Notes under the pieces: generated by a model | Database searches by the model: none | Told to the model about the DNA's origin: nothing | The model's input: the letters and a program-made list of their open reading frames with translations, nothing else | From: Nocardioidaceae bacterium UBA4001 | Lineage (GTDB): Bacteria > Actinomycetota > Actinomycetes > Propionibacteriales > Nocardioidaceae | Assembly: GCA_002384855.1 (NCBI GenBank) | Contig: DGBP01000064.1 | Location: 12,918 to 76,917 of the forward strand | DNA length: 64,000 bases | Direction of reading: 5' to 3' | Shown here: one piece after another, positions 7,152 to 14,985 of the stretch | Layout of the letters: each line of letters starts with the position of its first letter | Position numbering within the stretch: the first letter of the stretch is position 1 | Position numbers and translations under genes: made by a program

Positions 7152-9055
7152 CAGCTCGCTCCGGTCTCCTCGAACAGCGCCCTGAGCTCGTCGGGCATCA
7201 CCGGCAGCGGCTGGTGCGCAAGGTGTACGGCGCTGTCCAGCGCGTCGCCGGGAAGGGTGAGCACGAGGTTCCTCGCACCCCACTCGGGGTCGGGCTTGGG
7301 GTAGTCGTCACGGGTGTGCCCGCCCCGGGACTCCTCCCGCTCCAGGGCCGCCTTCGCGATGCACTCGGAGACCACGAGCATGTTGGTCAGGTCCAGCGCG
7401 AGGTGCCAGCCGGGGTTGTACTGCCGGTGCCCCTCGACGGTCAGCCGCTTCGCCCGGTCCTTGAGCCGCTCGATCTCGTCGAGGGAGTCGGCGAGCTCCT
7501 CGGCCTTGCGGATGATGCCGACCAGACGCTGCATGACGTCCTGGAGGTCCTTCTGGATCGTGTAGGGGTTCTCGCCGCCCTCCTCCTCGAAGGGGGCGAG
7601 AGCCCGGTCGGCCGCCGCGCGGACCTCGTCGTCGGGCAGGTCGGGACGCCGCACGTTCACCCGCTGCGCGTGGTAGGCCGCGTTGTGGCCCGCGCGGCGG
7701 CCGAAGACGAGCAGGTCCGAGAGCGAGTTGCCGCCGAGCCGGTTGGAGCCGTGCATGCCCCCGGCGACCTCGCCGGCGGCGTACAGCCCCTCGACCCGGG
7801 ACTCCTCGGTGTCCGCGTCCACCTCCACGCCGCCCATCACGTAGTGGCAGGTCGGCCCGACCTCCATCGGCTCGGCGGTGATGTCGACGTCGGCGAGCTC
7901 CTTGAACTGGTGGTACATCGATGGCAGCCGTCGGCGGATGAAGTCGGCGTCGCGCCGCGAGGCGATGTCGAGGAACACCCCGCCGTGCGGTGATCCCCGG
8001 CCGGCCTTGATCTCGGCGTTGATGGCGCGGGCCACCTCGTCACGCGGCAGCAGCTCCGGCGGGCGGCGATGGTTCTTCTTGTCGGTGTACCACCCCTCCG
8101 CCTCCTCGACCGTGTCGGCGGTCTCGCTGCGGAAGAACTCGGGGATGTAGTCGAACATGAAGCGCTCGCCCTCGGAGTTCTTGAGGACCCCGCCGTCGCC
8201 GCGGACCGACTCGGTGACGAGGATGCCCCGTACCGACGGCGGCCAGACCATCCCGGTGGGGTGGAACTGCACGAACTCCATGTTGATCAGGCTCGCGCCG
8301 GCGCGCAGGGCGAGGGCATGGCCGTCGCCGGTGTACTCCCACGAGTTGGAGGTCACCTGGTAGGACTTGCCGATCCCGCCCGTGGCCAGGACGACCGACG
8401 GGCTGCGGAAGACGACGAACCGCCCGGTCTCGCGCCAGTAGGCGAAGGCGCCGCTGACGCGCGGACGAGCGCCCTTCGGCCGGTCGGTGAAGATCTCGGT
8501 GACCGTGCACTCCATGAAGACGTCGATGCCGAGGGAGACCGCCCGCTGCTGCAGCGTGCGGATCATCTCGAGGCCGGTGCGGTCGCCGACGTGGGCGAGG
8601 CGGGCGTACTTGTGGCCGCCGAAGTCGCGCTGGGAGATCAGCCCGTCGGGTGTCCGGTCGAACAGCGCCCCCCACTCCTCGAGCTCCAGCACCCGGTCGG
8701 GCGCCTCCTGGGCGTGGAGCTGGGCCATCCGCCAGTTGTTGAGCATCTTCCCGCCGCGCATGGTGTCGCGGAAGTGAACCCGCCAGCCGTCCTCGTCGTA
8801 CACGTTGCCCATGGCTGCGGCGATCCCGCCCTCGGCCATGACCGTGTGGGCCTTGCCGAGGAGGGACTTGCACACGACGGCGACCCGGGCGCCCGCGTCG
8901 TGAGCCGCGATCGCCGCGCGCAGCCCGGCCCCCCCGGCGCCGATCACCACGACGTCGTACTCGTGGGTCTCGAAGCCCGTGTCGGAGCCGGCGTCCATGC
9001 GGTTGCCCGTCATCGGGTGGCGTGGCGGCTCGGGGGTCGAGCTCGTCGAGACCAT
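7151..9055 (-). CDS. sdhA: Succinate dehydrogenase/fumarate reductase flavoprotein subunit
   Basis: 634 residues. The dinucleotide-binding motif VVVIGAGGAGLRAAIAAHD is near residue 34. The histidine for covalent FAD attachment lies in GKAHTVMAEGG, and substrate-site residues in FVQFHPTGM and HGSNRLGGNSLSDLLVFG. It oxidises succinate to fumarate. The first ten codons (MVSTSSTPEP) are encoded by a copy of a palindromic repeat (9035-9053) also found in the carboxylase gene at 30363-32528. The start shares a base with the sdhC stop. Confidence 0.97.
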   Translation of the reverse strand: MVSTSSTPEPPRHPMTGNRMDAGSDTGFETHEYDVVVIGAGGAGLRAAIAAHDAGARVAVVCKSLLGKAHTVMAEGGIAAAMGNVYDEDGWRVHFRDTMRGGKMLNNWRMAQLHAQEAPDRVLELEEWGALFDRTPDGLISQRDFGGHKYARLAHVGDRTGLEMIRTLQQRAVSLGIDVFMECTVTEIFTDRPKGARPRVSGAFAYWRETGRFVVFRSPSVVLATGGIGKSYQVTSNSWEYTGDGHALALRAGASLINMEFVQFHPTGMVWPPSVRGILVTESVRGDGGVLKNSEGERFMFDYIPEFFRSETADTVEEAEGWYTDKKNHRRPPELLPRDEVARAINAEIKAGRGSPHGGVFLDIASRRDADFIRRRLPSMYHQFKELADVDITAEPMEVGPTCHYVMGGVEVDADTEESRVEGLYAAGEVAGGMHGSNRLGGNSLSDLLVFGRRAGHNAAYHAQRVNVRRPDLPDDEVRAAADRALAPFEEEGGENPYTIQKDLQDVMQRLVGIIRKAEELADSLDEIERLKDRAKRLTVEGHRQYNPGWHLALDLTNMLVVSECIAKAALEREESRGGHTRDDYPKPDPEWGARNLVLTLPGDALDSAVHLAHQPLPVMPDELRALFEETGAS

Positions 9056-9843
9056 CAGAAGAACCTCACATCGGTGATCGCGCCGGTGGAGAGCAGGTAG
9101 ACGTACAGGTCGGCGAGCGCCACCGAGAACAGCGAGAGCCAGGCGTACTTCGGGTGGTCCCGGTTGAGCCGCGAGACCCAGGTCCAGGCCCGGTAGCGCA
9201 CCGGGTGCTTGGAGAAGTGCCGCAGCCGCCCACCGATCAGGTGCCGGCAGGAGTGGCACGAGAGCGTGTAGAGCCAGATGAGCACGACGTTGACCAGCAG
9301 CACGAGCGTGCCCAGGCCCATGTGGCCCCACTCGTGCTCGGCGTTGCGGAAGGCCAGGATCACGTCGTAGGTCAGCACCAGGGCGATGAGGGCCGAGGCG
9401 ATCAGCGCCCAGCGGTGGCCGTTCTGGAGGATGAGCGGGAACCGTCGCTCGCCGGTGTACTTCGAGTGCGGCTCGGCGACGGCGCAGGCCGGGGGCGAGA
9501 GCCAGAACGCCCGGTAGTAGGCCTTGCGGTAGTAGTAGCAGGTCATCCGGAAGCCCAGCGGGATGACCAGGATGATCAGCGCCGGAGAGTACGGGAACCA
9601 GCTGAACGGCCTCCCGAAGTCGGCCGACCCCTCCACGCACTGTGCGCCCATACAGGGCGAGTAGAAGGGCGAGAGGTACGGCGAGGCGTAGTAGTGCTCG
9701 CCGGAGAAGGCCCGCCAGGTCGCGTAGACCACGAAGGCGGAGAAGACCACGAACGTGACCAGGGGCGAGAGCCACCACCGGTCCTCACGCAGGGTTCTCC
9801 CGCTGATCCTGGCGCGCTCGCCGTGGTGGACCCCCGTCGACAT
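9055..9843 (-). CDS. sdhC: Succinate dehydrogenase membrane anchor subunit
   Basis: 262 residues with about five transmembrane segments (for example LVTFVVFSAFVVYATW, ALIILVIPLGFRMTCYYY, IASALIALVLTYDVILAF, TLVLLVNVVLIWLY, LSLFSVALADLYVYLL). A single fused anchor of this type, with histidines in YTLSCHSCRHL for haem or quinone, is known from the actinobacterial Sdh1 class (mycobacterial Rv0249c type) rather than the classical SdhC/SdhD pair. First of the sdhCAB triplet, all joined by 1-bp overlaps. A 9-bp gap separates it from the small upstream gene. Confidence 0.93.
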   Translation of the reverse strand: MSTGVHHGERARISGRTLREDRWWLSPLVTFVVFSAFVVYATWRAFSGEHYYASPYLSPFYSPCMGAQCVEGSADFGRPFSWFPYSPALIILVIPLGFRMTCYYYRKAYYRAFWLSPPACAVAEPHSKYTGERRFPLILQNGHRWALIASALIALVLTYDVILAFRNAEHEWGHMGLGTLVLLVNVVLIWLYTLSCHSCRHLIGGRLRHFSKHPVRYRAWTWVSRLNRDHPKYAWLSLFSVALADLYVYLLSTGAITDVRFF

Positions 9844-9852
9844 GGCGTCTCC

Positions 9853-10128
9853 CTACTGCGCGTGCTGCGCCTCGGACTGGGCGTCGTGCCACATGCTCTC
9901 GTCATAGGGCTCGTCGGGGATCGGGATCCTCTCCTCGGGCGCGACGGGCGGCCGTGCGCCGGGCGACGGAGCGCCGAGCTCGTCGAGATCGGCATTCAGC
10001 CGGTCGACGTCCGAGGTGAGCCGACGGACCCCGAGGGTGTCGCCGTACTCCTCCCGGACACGCAGCACCGCTGCCGCCAGTGAGGTGAGGGCCGTGCGAG
10101 TCGCGGCCACCGGGTCCTGCTCTGCCAT
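9853..10128 (-). CDS. Small hypothetical protein heading the sdh operon
   Basis: 91 residues from the ATG at 10128, chosen because a GGAGG lies about six bases upstream. The N-terminal half is helical and amphipathic (LTSLAAAVLRVREEYG; RLTSDVDRLNADLDEL). The C-terminal half is Pro/Glu-rich and acidic, ending in Gln/His/Ala-rich residues. No family recognised. It sits 9 bp upstream of sdhC in the same direction and is probably co-transcribed, so it may be an assembly or accessory factor, but that rests on position alone. Confidence 0.75.
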   Translation of the reverse strand: MAEQDPVAATRTALTSLAAAVLRVREEYGDTLGVRRLTSDVDRLNADLDELGAPSPGARPPVAPEERIPIPDEPYDESMWHDAQSEAQHAQ

Positions 10129-10204
10129 GACAACCTCCGTGATCCAGGCCACGTCCGTCCGCCCGAGTCTGACGTGTATCGGGCGATCAGGGAAGAGGGC
10201 TCGC

Positions 10205-10554
10205 TCAGAGGATCCGCGGAGCTCCGAGGTCGGTATTGTCCATCACGACGTCCGCACGCGAGCGCGGGTCGCAGCCGGCGAGGTAGATCCGCTGGCCGTC
10301 GACGTACCTCGCCTGCGACGGGTGCTGCGGGTCGTCCACGGAGCCGTCGCGCCGCGCCATCCGCGACACCGTCACCTCGAACGGCACCTCGAGGAGGACC
10401 ACGAGGTCCCAGTGCTCGCGCAGCTCGTCACGCTGGGGAAGATGCCGTCGAGGAGGAGCAGGCCGCGCTCGGGTACGAGGGCGGCCGGCCGGTCGAGCGC
10501 GGGGATGCGCGAGGCCACCTCCGCCAGGACCGCCCGGCGCGCCGCGGTCGTCAC
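10205..10554 (-). pseudogene. Uridine kinase-like gene remnant, internal deletion plus frameshift
   Basis: The GTG at 10554 overlaps the upstream HAD gene's stop (GTGA). The first part reads TTAARRAVLAEVASRIPAL, like actinobacterial uridine kinases, then jumps to LLLLDGIF, so roughly the central third including the P-loop GxxGxGKT is gone. At the C run near 10436-10440 one base is missing: adding a C restores QRDELREHWDLVVLLEVPFE and the normal C-terminus with SQARYVDGQRIYL and DNTDLGAPRIL. Without a P-loop it cannot bind ATP in the usual way. Both lesions together make a pseudogene more likely than a sequencing slip. Confidence 0.8.
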
Positions 10555-11348
10555 AGGTCCAGGATCTCCTCGAGCACCGCGGCGACGCCGTCGTCCTCGT
10601 TGGAGGGAGCGACGTGGTCGGCGAGCTCCTTCACGCTCGGGTGCGCGTTGCCCATCGCGTAGGAGGTGCCGGCCCACTCCAGCAGCGGCAGGTCGTTGGG
10701 CATGTCCCCGAAGGCGACCACCTCGGCGGGGTCGATGCCGAGGTCGCGGCAGACGAGCTGGAGGGTGCTCGCCTTGGTGACACCGGGCGCGCTCATCTCC
10801 ACGAGCGCCCCGCCCGACGACCAGGTGGTCGTGAGCAGGTGTCCGACGTGCTTCTCGACCTCGGCCCAGAACTCCTCCGGATGCGCCTCCTCGTGGCGGG
10901 CCAGCATCTTCACGACGGTGTCGTCGAGGATCTCGTGGACCGGGGCAACCTCCAGGTCCGGCGGGGGCGGGATGCGGGGCATGAAGCCCGGCTCCTTGGC
11001 GAACCCCTCCAGGCGCTCGAGGGCGAAGGTGGTGCCAGGGACCTCCGCGTGCAGGATGCCCGCGACCTCCAGGCCCACCTCGACGGGGATCGTGCGTGCC
11101 TTCCGCACGGCGCGGGCGTGCACGTCGTACAGGATCCCGCCGTTGGAGACGACCGCCAGGCCGTGGCCACCGACGTGCTCCCATAGGTCGTCCATCCACC
11201 GCACCGGCCGGCCGGTCACGAAGACCACGGTGACGCCCGCGTCCTCGGCCGCGCGGAGCACCTCACGGGTGCGGGCGGTGACCGTCCCGTCGGTGTGGAG
11301 GAGGGTCCCGTCGAGGTCGGTGGCGACGAGCCGCACGCGCGAGGTCAT
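10551..11348 (-). CDS. HAD-superfamily hydrolase, Cof type
   Basis: 265 residues. Motif I appears as LVATDLDGTLLHTDG with the nucleophile and acid aspartates, motif II as VFVTGRP, motif III Lys within KASTLQL and motif IV as VVAFGDMPNDLPLL. The C2-type cap places it among Cof/sucrose-phosphatase-like phosphatases acting on sugar phosphates or pyridoxal phosphate. Second of two adjacent HAD genes downstream of serS, with a 1-bp gap, probably arisen by duplication. Specific substrate unknown. Confidence 0.9.
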   Translation of the reverse strand: MTSRVRLVATDLDGTLLHTDGTVTARTREVLRAAEDAGVTVVFVTGRPVRWMDDLWEHVGGHGLAVVSNGGILYDVHARAVRKARTIPVEVGLEVAGILHAEVPGTTFALERLEGFAKEPGFMPRIPPPPDLEVAPVHEILDDTVVKMLARHEEAHPEEFWAEVEKHVGHLLTTTWSSGGALVEMSAPGVTKASTLQLVCRDLGIDPAEVVAFGDMPNDLPLLEWAGTSYAMGNAHPSVKELADHVAPSNEDDGVAAVLEEILDL

Positions 11349-11349
11349 C

Positions 11350-12168
11350 TCAGAACCAGCGGTTCAGCTCGACGGCGAGGCCGTCCTCCTCGACGTGGGC
11401 GGTCACGTCGTCGGCGGCGGCCTTCACCTCGTCGGGCGCCTGGCCCATCGCCACACCGCGGCCGGCCCACTCGAGCATCTCGATGTCGTTGCGGCCGTCG
11501 CCGACCGCCAGCACGTCCTCGCGGGCGACGCCGAGCCGGTCGGCGATCTCGGCGAGGCCGCTGGCCTTGGAGACGCCCTCGGGGGCGAGGTCGAGCCAGG
11601 CGGTCCAGCCGATGAAGTAGTTCGTGCCCTGGAGGCCGAGCTTGTCGGCGAGCGTGACGAAGTCCTCCGACGTCGACTCCGGGTCGCGGATGATCACACG
11701 GCTGACCTCCTTGGCGATCATCTCCTCGAGCGGGGTCAGGATCATCTCCCCCTCGAGCTCGCCGTGCGGGAAGTGCCGGTTCACGCGGTAGCCGACGCCG
11801 TGCTCCTCGATCGCGACCGCCGCCGCGGGGACGTGCTCGAGGACCGCCTTGACCGCCTCCCGGGCGTCGAAGGTGACCTCGGTGACCACCTTCATCGGCG
11901 GGAAGGAGAAGGTGACCGCGCCGTTCGACGCCACCGCGAGGACGTGGGAGCCCTTCTCCCGGGGCATGTCGAGGTGGCGCAGCACGGTGCTCATGCTCAG
12001 CGGCGCCCGGCCGGAGGCCAGCACGACGTGGGCGCCGGAGTCGTACGCCCGGTCGATCGCCTCGCGGACCGCGCGGGTGGTGGCGTCGGTGCTGAAGCCG
12101 TTCTCGGGCTGGGGGACGAGGATGGTGCCGTCGATGTCGAGCGCGACCAGCTTGGGGGTCCAGGTCAC
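11350..12168 (-). CDS. HAD-superfamily hydrolase, Cof type
   Basis: 272 residues from a GTG at 12168 that overlaps the serS stop by 4 bp (GTGA). Motif I is LVALDIDGTILVP, motif II VVLASGRAPLS, motif III Lys in SKASGLAEI and motif IV VLAVGDGRNDIEMLEWA. A Cof-type cap lies between motifs II and III. It resembles its downstream neighbour and is translationally coupled to seryl-tRNA synthetase, an arrangement common in actinobacteria. Substrate unknown. Confidence 0.9.
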   Translation of the reverse strand: MTWTPKLVALDIDGTILVPQPENGFSTDATTRAVREAIDRAYDSGAHVVLASGRAPLSMSTVLRHLDMPREKGSHVLAVASNGAVTFSFPPMKVVTEVTFDAREAVKAVLEHVPAAAVAIEEHGVGYRVNRHFPHGELEGEMILTPLEEMIAKEVSRVIIRDPESTSEDFVTLADKLGLQGTNYFIGWTAWLDLAPEGVSKASGLAEIADRLGVAREDVLAVGDGRNDIEMLEWAGRGVAMGQAPDEVKAAADDVTAHVEEDGLAVELNRWF

Positions 12169-13442
12169 GGTGCGACCGGTTCCAGGACCTCGCGGCCCTG
12201 CAGGTAGGGCTGCAGTGCCTTCGGCACGCGGACCGAGCCGTCGGCCTGCTGGTGGGTCTCGAGGATCGCCACGATCGCCCGCGGGATGGACACGAGCGTG
12301 CCGTTGAGGGTGGCGACCGGTCTCACCCCGTCCTCGAACCGGGCACGCACGTCGAGGCGCCGAGCCTGGAAGGCCGTGCAGTTCGAGGTCGAGGTGACCT
12401 CGCGGTACCTGCCCTGGGTCGGGACCCACGCCTCGATGTCGAACTTCCGCTCCGCGGACAGGCCGAGGTCCCCGGCGGCGACGTCGATGACGCGGTAGGC
12501 CAGCTCGAGCTTGTCGAAGAACTCGCGCTCCCAGCCCAGCAGCCGCCGGTGCTCCTCGTAGGAGTCCTCGATCGTCGTGTAGGAGAACATCTCCACCTTG
12601 TCGAACCAGTGCACGCGGATGATCCCGCGGGTGTCCTTGCCGTAGGAGCCTGCCTCCTTCCGGTAGCAGGGGCTGAACGCGGCGTAGCGCAGGGGCAAAG
12701 AGGTGGCGTCGAGGATCTCGTCGGAGTGGTAGGCCGCCAGCGGGACCTCCGAGGTGCCCACGAGGTACAGGTCGTCGCCCTCGATGCGGTACACGTCGTC
12801 GGCGGCCTGGCCGAGGAAGCCGGTGCCCTCCATGGCGCGGGGCTTGACCAGGGCGGGCGGCACCATCGTGGTGAAGCCGGCTCCGCGGGCCTGGTCCATC
12901 GCCATGTTCACCAGGGCGAGCTCCAGGTCGGCGCCGATGCCGGTGAGGTAGTAGAACCTCGCACCCGAGACCTTGACGCCGCGGTCGATGTCGATCGCGC
13001 CGAGCATCCGGCCGAGCTCGACGTGGTCCTTGGGCTCGAAGCCGTCGACGGCGAAGTCGCGGGGGGTGCCGACCTCCTCGAGCACGACGAAGTCGTCCTC
13101 CCCCCCGGCCGGGGCCTCCGGAGCGGCGACGTTCGGGATCGACAGGAGCAGGTCGCGGAACTCCCGCTCGGCCTCGGCCTGGGCGGTCTCGGCCTCCTTC
13201 ACCGCGGCCGACAGCGTCTTGGTGCGGGCCAGGAGCTCCGTCTTCTCGTCGCCCTGCGCCCGGGGGATCAGCTTCCCGAGGCTCTTCTGCTCCGAGCGCA
13301 GCCGCTCGAACTCGACGATGGCGGACCTGCGGCGCTCGTCCGCGGCCACGGCCAGGTCCACCACCTCCGGGGACAGGCCGCGCTTGACCTGCCCGTCACG
13401 GACACGGTCGGGGTCTTCACGGAGGAGGCGCGGATCGATCAC
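12165..13442 (-). CDS. serS: Seryl-tRNA synthetase
   Basis: 425 residues from GTG at 13442 (IDPRLLREDPDRVRDG is the normal N-terminus; a second GTG lies two codons earlier). An N-terminal antiparallel coiled coil of about 100 residues binds the tRNA long variable arm. The class II core carries motif 2 (YRKEAGSYGKDTRGIIRVHWF) in pieces such as RYAAFSPCYRKEAGS, and motif 3 near TLNGTLVSIPRAIVAILE. It charges tRNA-Ser; a tRNA-Ser gene is at the left end of the window. Heads the operon with the two HAD genes. Confidence 0.97.
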   Translation of the reverse strand: MIDPRLLREDPDRVRDGQVKRGLSPEVVDLAVAADERRRSAIVEFERLRSEQKSLGKLIPRAQGDEKTELLARTKTLSAAVKEAETAQAEAEREFRDLLLSIPNVAAPEAPAGGEDDFVVLEEVGTPRDFAVDGFEPKDHVELGRMLGAIDIDRGVKVSGARFYYLTGIGADLELALVNMAMDQARGAGFTTMVPPALVKPRAMEGTGFLGQAADDVYRIEGDDLYLVGTSEVPLAAYHSDEILDATSLPLRYAAFSPCYRKEAGSYGKDTRGIIRVHWFDKVEMFSYTTIEDSYEEHRRLLGWEREFFDKLELAYRVIDVAAGDLGLSAERKFDIEAWVPTQGRYREVTSTSNCTAFQARRLDVRARFEDGVRPVATLNGTLVSIPRAIVAILETHQQADGSVRVPKALQPYLQGREVLEPVAP

Positions 13443-13520
13443 ACGCACGAGGATATCCGGCCACCACCGACGGGACCTGCGGCCCTGCCCGTCCCCGGTC
13501 GAGGCTGGAAGTCTGCGGTC

Positions 13521-14918
13521 ATGGGTAGGCGAAGGATGGGTCCGGTCGACGCGATCTGGCTGAACATGGACCGGCCGGACAACCTCATGGTGATCGACAC
13601 GCTGGTCTTCCTGGAGGGCGAGGTCACGTGGGACCGGCTCGTGGAGCGCACGAGATCCCACCTGGTCGACCGCTACCCGGTCTTCAGCCAGCGGCCGGTG
13701 CTCCCCCGCACCCACGTCGGCACCCCCCACTGGGAGGACGACCCCGGCTTCGACCTGGGCCGGCACCTGGTGCGCGCCACGCTGGACGGCGACGACGACG
13801 TGGCCGTGCAGCAGTACGTCGCCGACCGGCTGCACGAGCCCCTGGACCGGGAGCACCCCCTGTGGCAGATCCACCTGCTGGACGGTCACGCCGACGGCAG
13901 CGTCGTCTACACCCGGCTGCACCACGCCCTGGCCGACGGCATCGCGCTTGCGCGGGTACTGCTCGACCTCACGACGGATGCCCCCGAGGACGACCTCCTG
14001 CCGGAGGAGACCGCCGGCCCCCACGACGTCGAGCTGGGCCTGGCGGAGGGCGCCTTCCGGGTCGCCACCGCGGCAGGGGCCGCCGGGGCCGCGGCCCTCG
14101 GCACGGGGGTTGCCCTCGTGCGCGAGGCGCCCCGCCTGCTGGCTCCCCACGTCGTCGGCGACGCGTTCACCCAGATGGAGCGCACGGTCGGCATCGCGGA
14201 CAAGCTGCTGCTCGGCCCGCGCCCCCGTACGCCGTACAGCCGCCACCCCGAGCGGCGCAAGCTCGTCGCCTGGGCCGACCCCGTCCCGCTGGAGGACGTC
14301 AAGGAGGTCGCGCACGCCACCGGCTCGACCGTCAACGACGTGGCGATCGCCGCCCTGTCGGGGGCGCTGGCGACCTACGTCAGGGAGCGCGGCGGCGTCC
14401 CCGCGGACGTGGCGACGATGGTGCCGGTGAACGTCCGGCCCCTCGACCAGCCGCTCCCCCGCGAGCTCGGCAACCAGTTCGCCCTGGTGCTGCTGAGGCT
14501 GCCGATCGGGGTGGACGACCCGCGTGAGCGCATCGCGGAGACCAAGCGCCGGATGGACGCCATCAAGCACTCCCCGGAGGTGTTCTTGACCTTCGGGCTG
14601 ATCAAGGCGATCGGGCGCACGGGCCAGGAGATCGAGCGGTTCTTCGTCGACTTCTTCGCCGACAAGGCGATCGGCGTCACCACGAACGTGCCCGGGCCGC
14701 GGGAGCCGCGCTACCTCGCCGGTCGCGCGATCCTCCGGATCCTCAGCTGGCCGCCGGAGAACGGCGACCAGACGCTCGGCGTCTCGATCTTCAGCTACGC
14801 CGGCCGGCTCCAGGTGGGCTTCCGCGTCGACGCGGCGAACATCCCCGAGCCGCAGCGGCTGGTCGCGGCCTTCGAGGCGGAGATCACGCGGCTGACGGGG
14901 GTCGCGCACGCGCTGTGA
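13521..14918 (+). CDS. Wax ester synthase/diacylglycerol acyltransferase (WS/DGAT)
   Basis: 465 residues, normal length. The catalytic HHxxxDG motif is present as HHALADG (about residues 134-140). The second conserved block appears as NVPGPREPRYLAG and the C-terminal domain includes LGVSIFSYAGRLQVGF. It esterifies acyl-CoA to diacylglycerol or long-chain alcohol, making storage lipid at the membrane. Divergent from serS, and 67 bp ahead of a PAP2-lipid kinase fusion gene that could supply or consume diacylglycerol, suggesting a small lipid module. Confidence 0.93.
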   Translation: MGRRRMGPVDAIWLNMDRPDNLMVIDTLVFLEGEVTWDRLVERTRSHLVDRYPVFSQRPVLPRTHVGTPHWEDDPGFDLGRHLVRATLDGDDDVAVQQYVADRLHEPLDREHPLWQIHLLDGHADGSVVYTRLHHALADGIALARVLLDLTTDAPEDDLLPEETAGPHDVELGLAEGAFRVATAAGAAGAAALGTGVALVREAPRLLAPHVVGDAFTQMERTVGIADKLLLGPRPRTPYSRHPERRKLVAWADPVPLEDVKEVAHATGSTVNDVAIAALSGALATYVRERGGVPADVATMVPVNVRPLDQPLPRELGNQFALVLLRLPIGVDDPRERIAETKRRMDAIKHSPEVFLTFGLIKAIGRTGQEIERFFVDFFADKAIGVTTNVPGPREPRYLAGRAILRILSWPPENGDQTLGVSIFSYAGRLQVGFRVDAANIPEPQRLVAAFEAEITRLTGVAHAL

Positions 14919-14985
14919 GGGTACGACGGCCGCGGCGGTCATACTTGGACCGCCCGTCGCCGCCCTCACCCGAACCTGGAGCACC

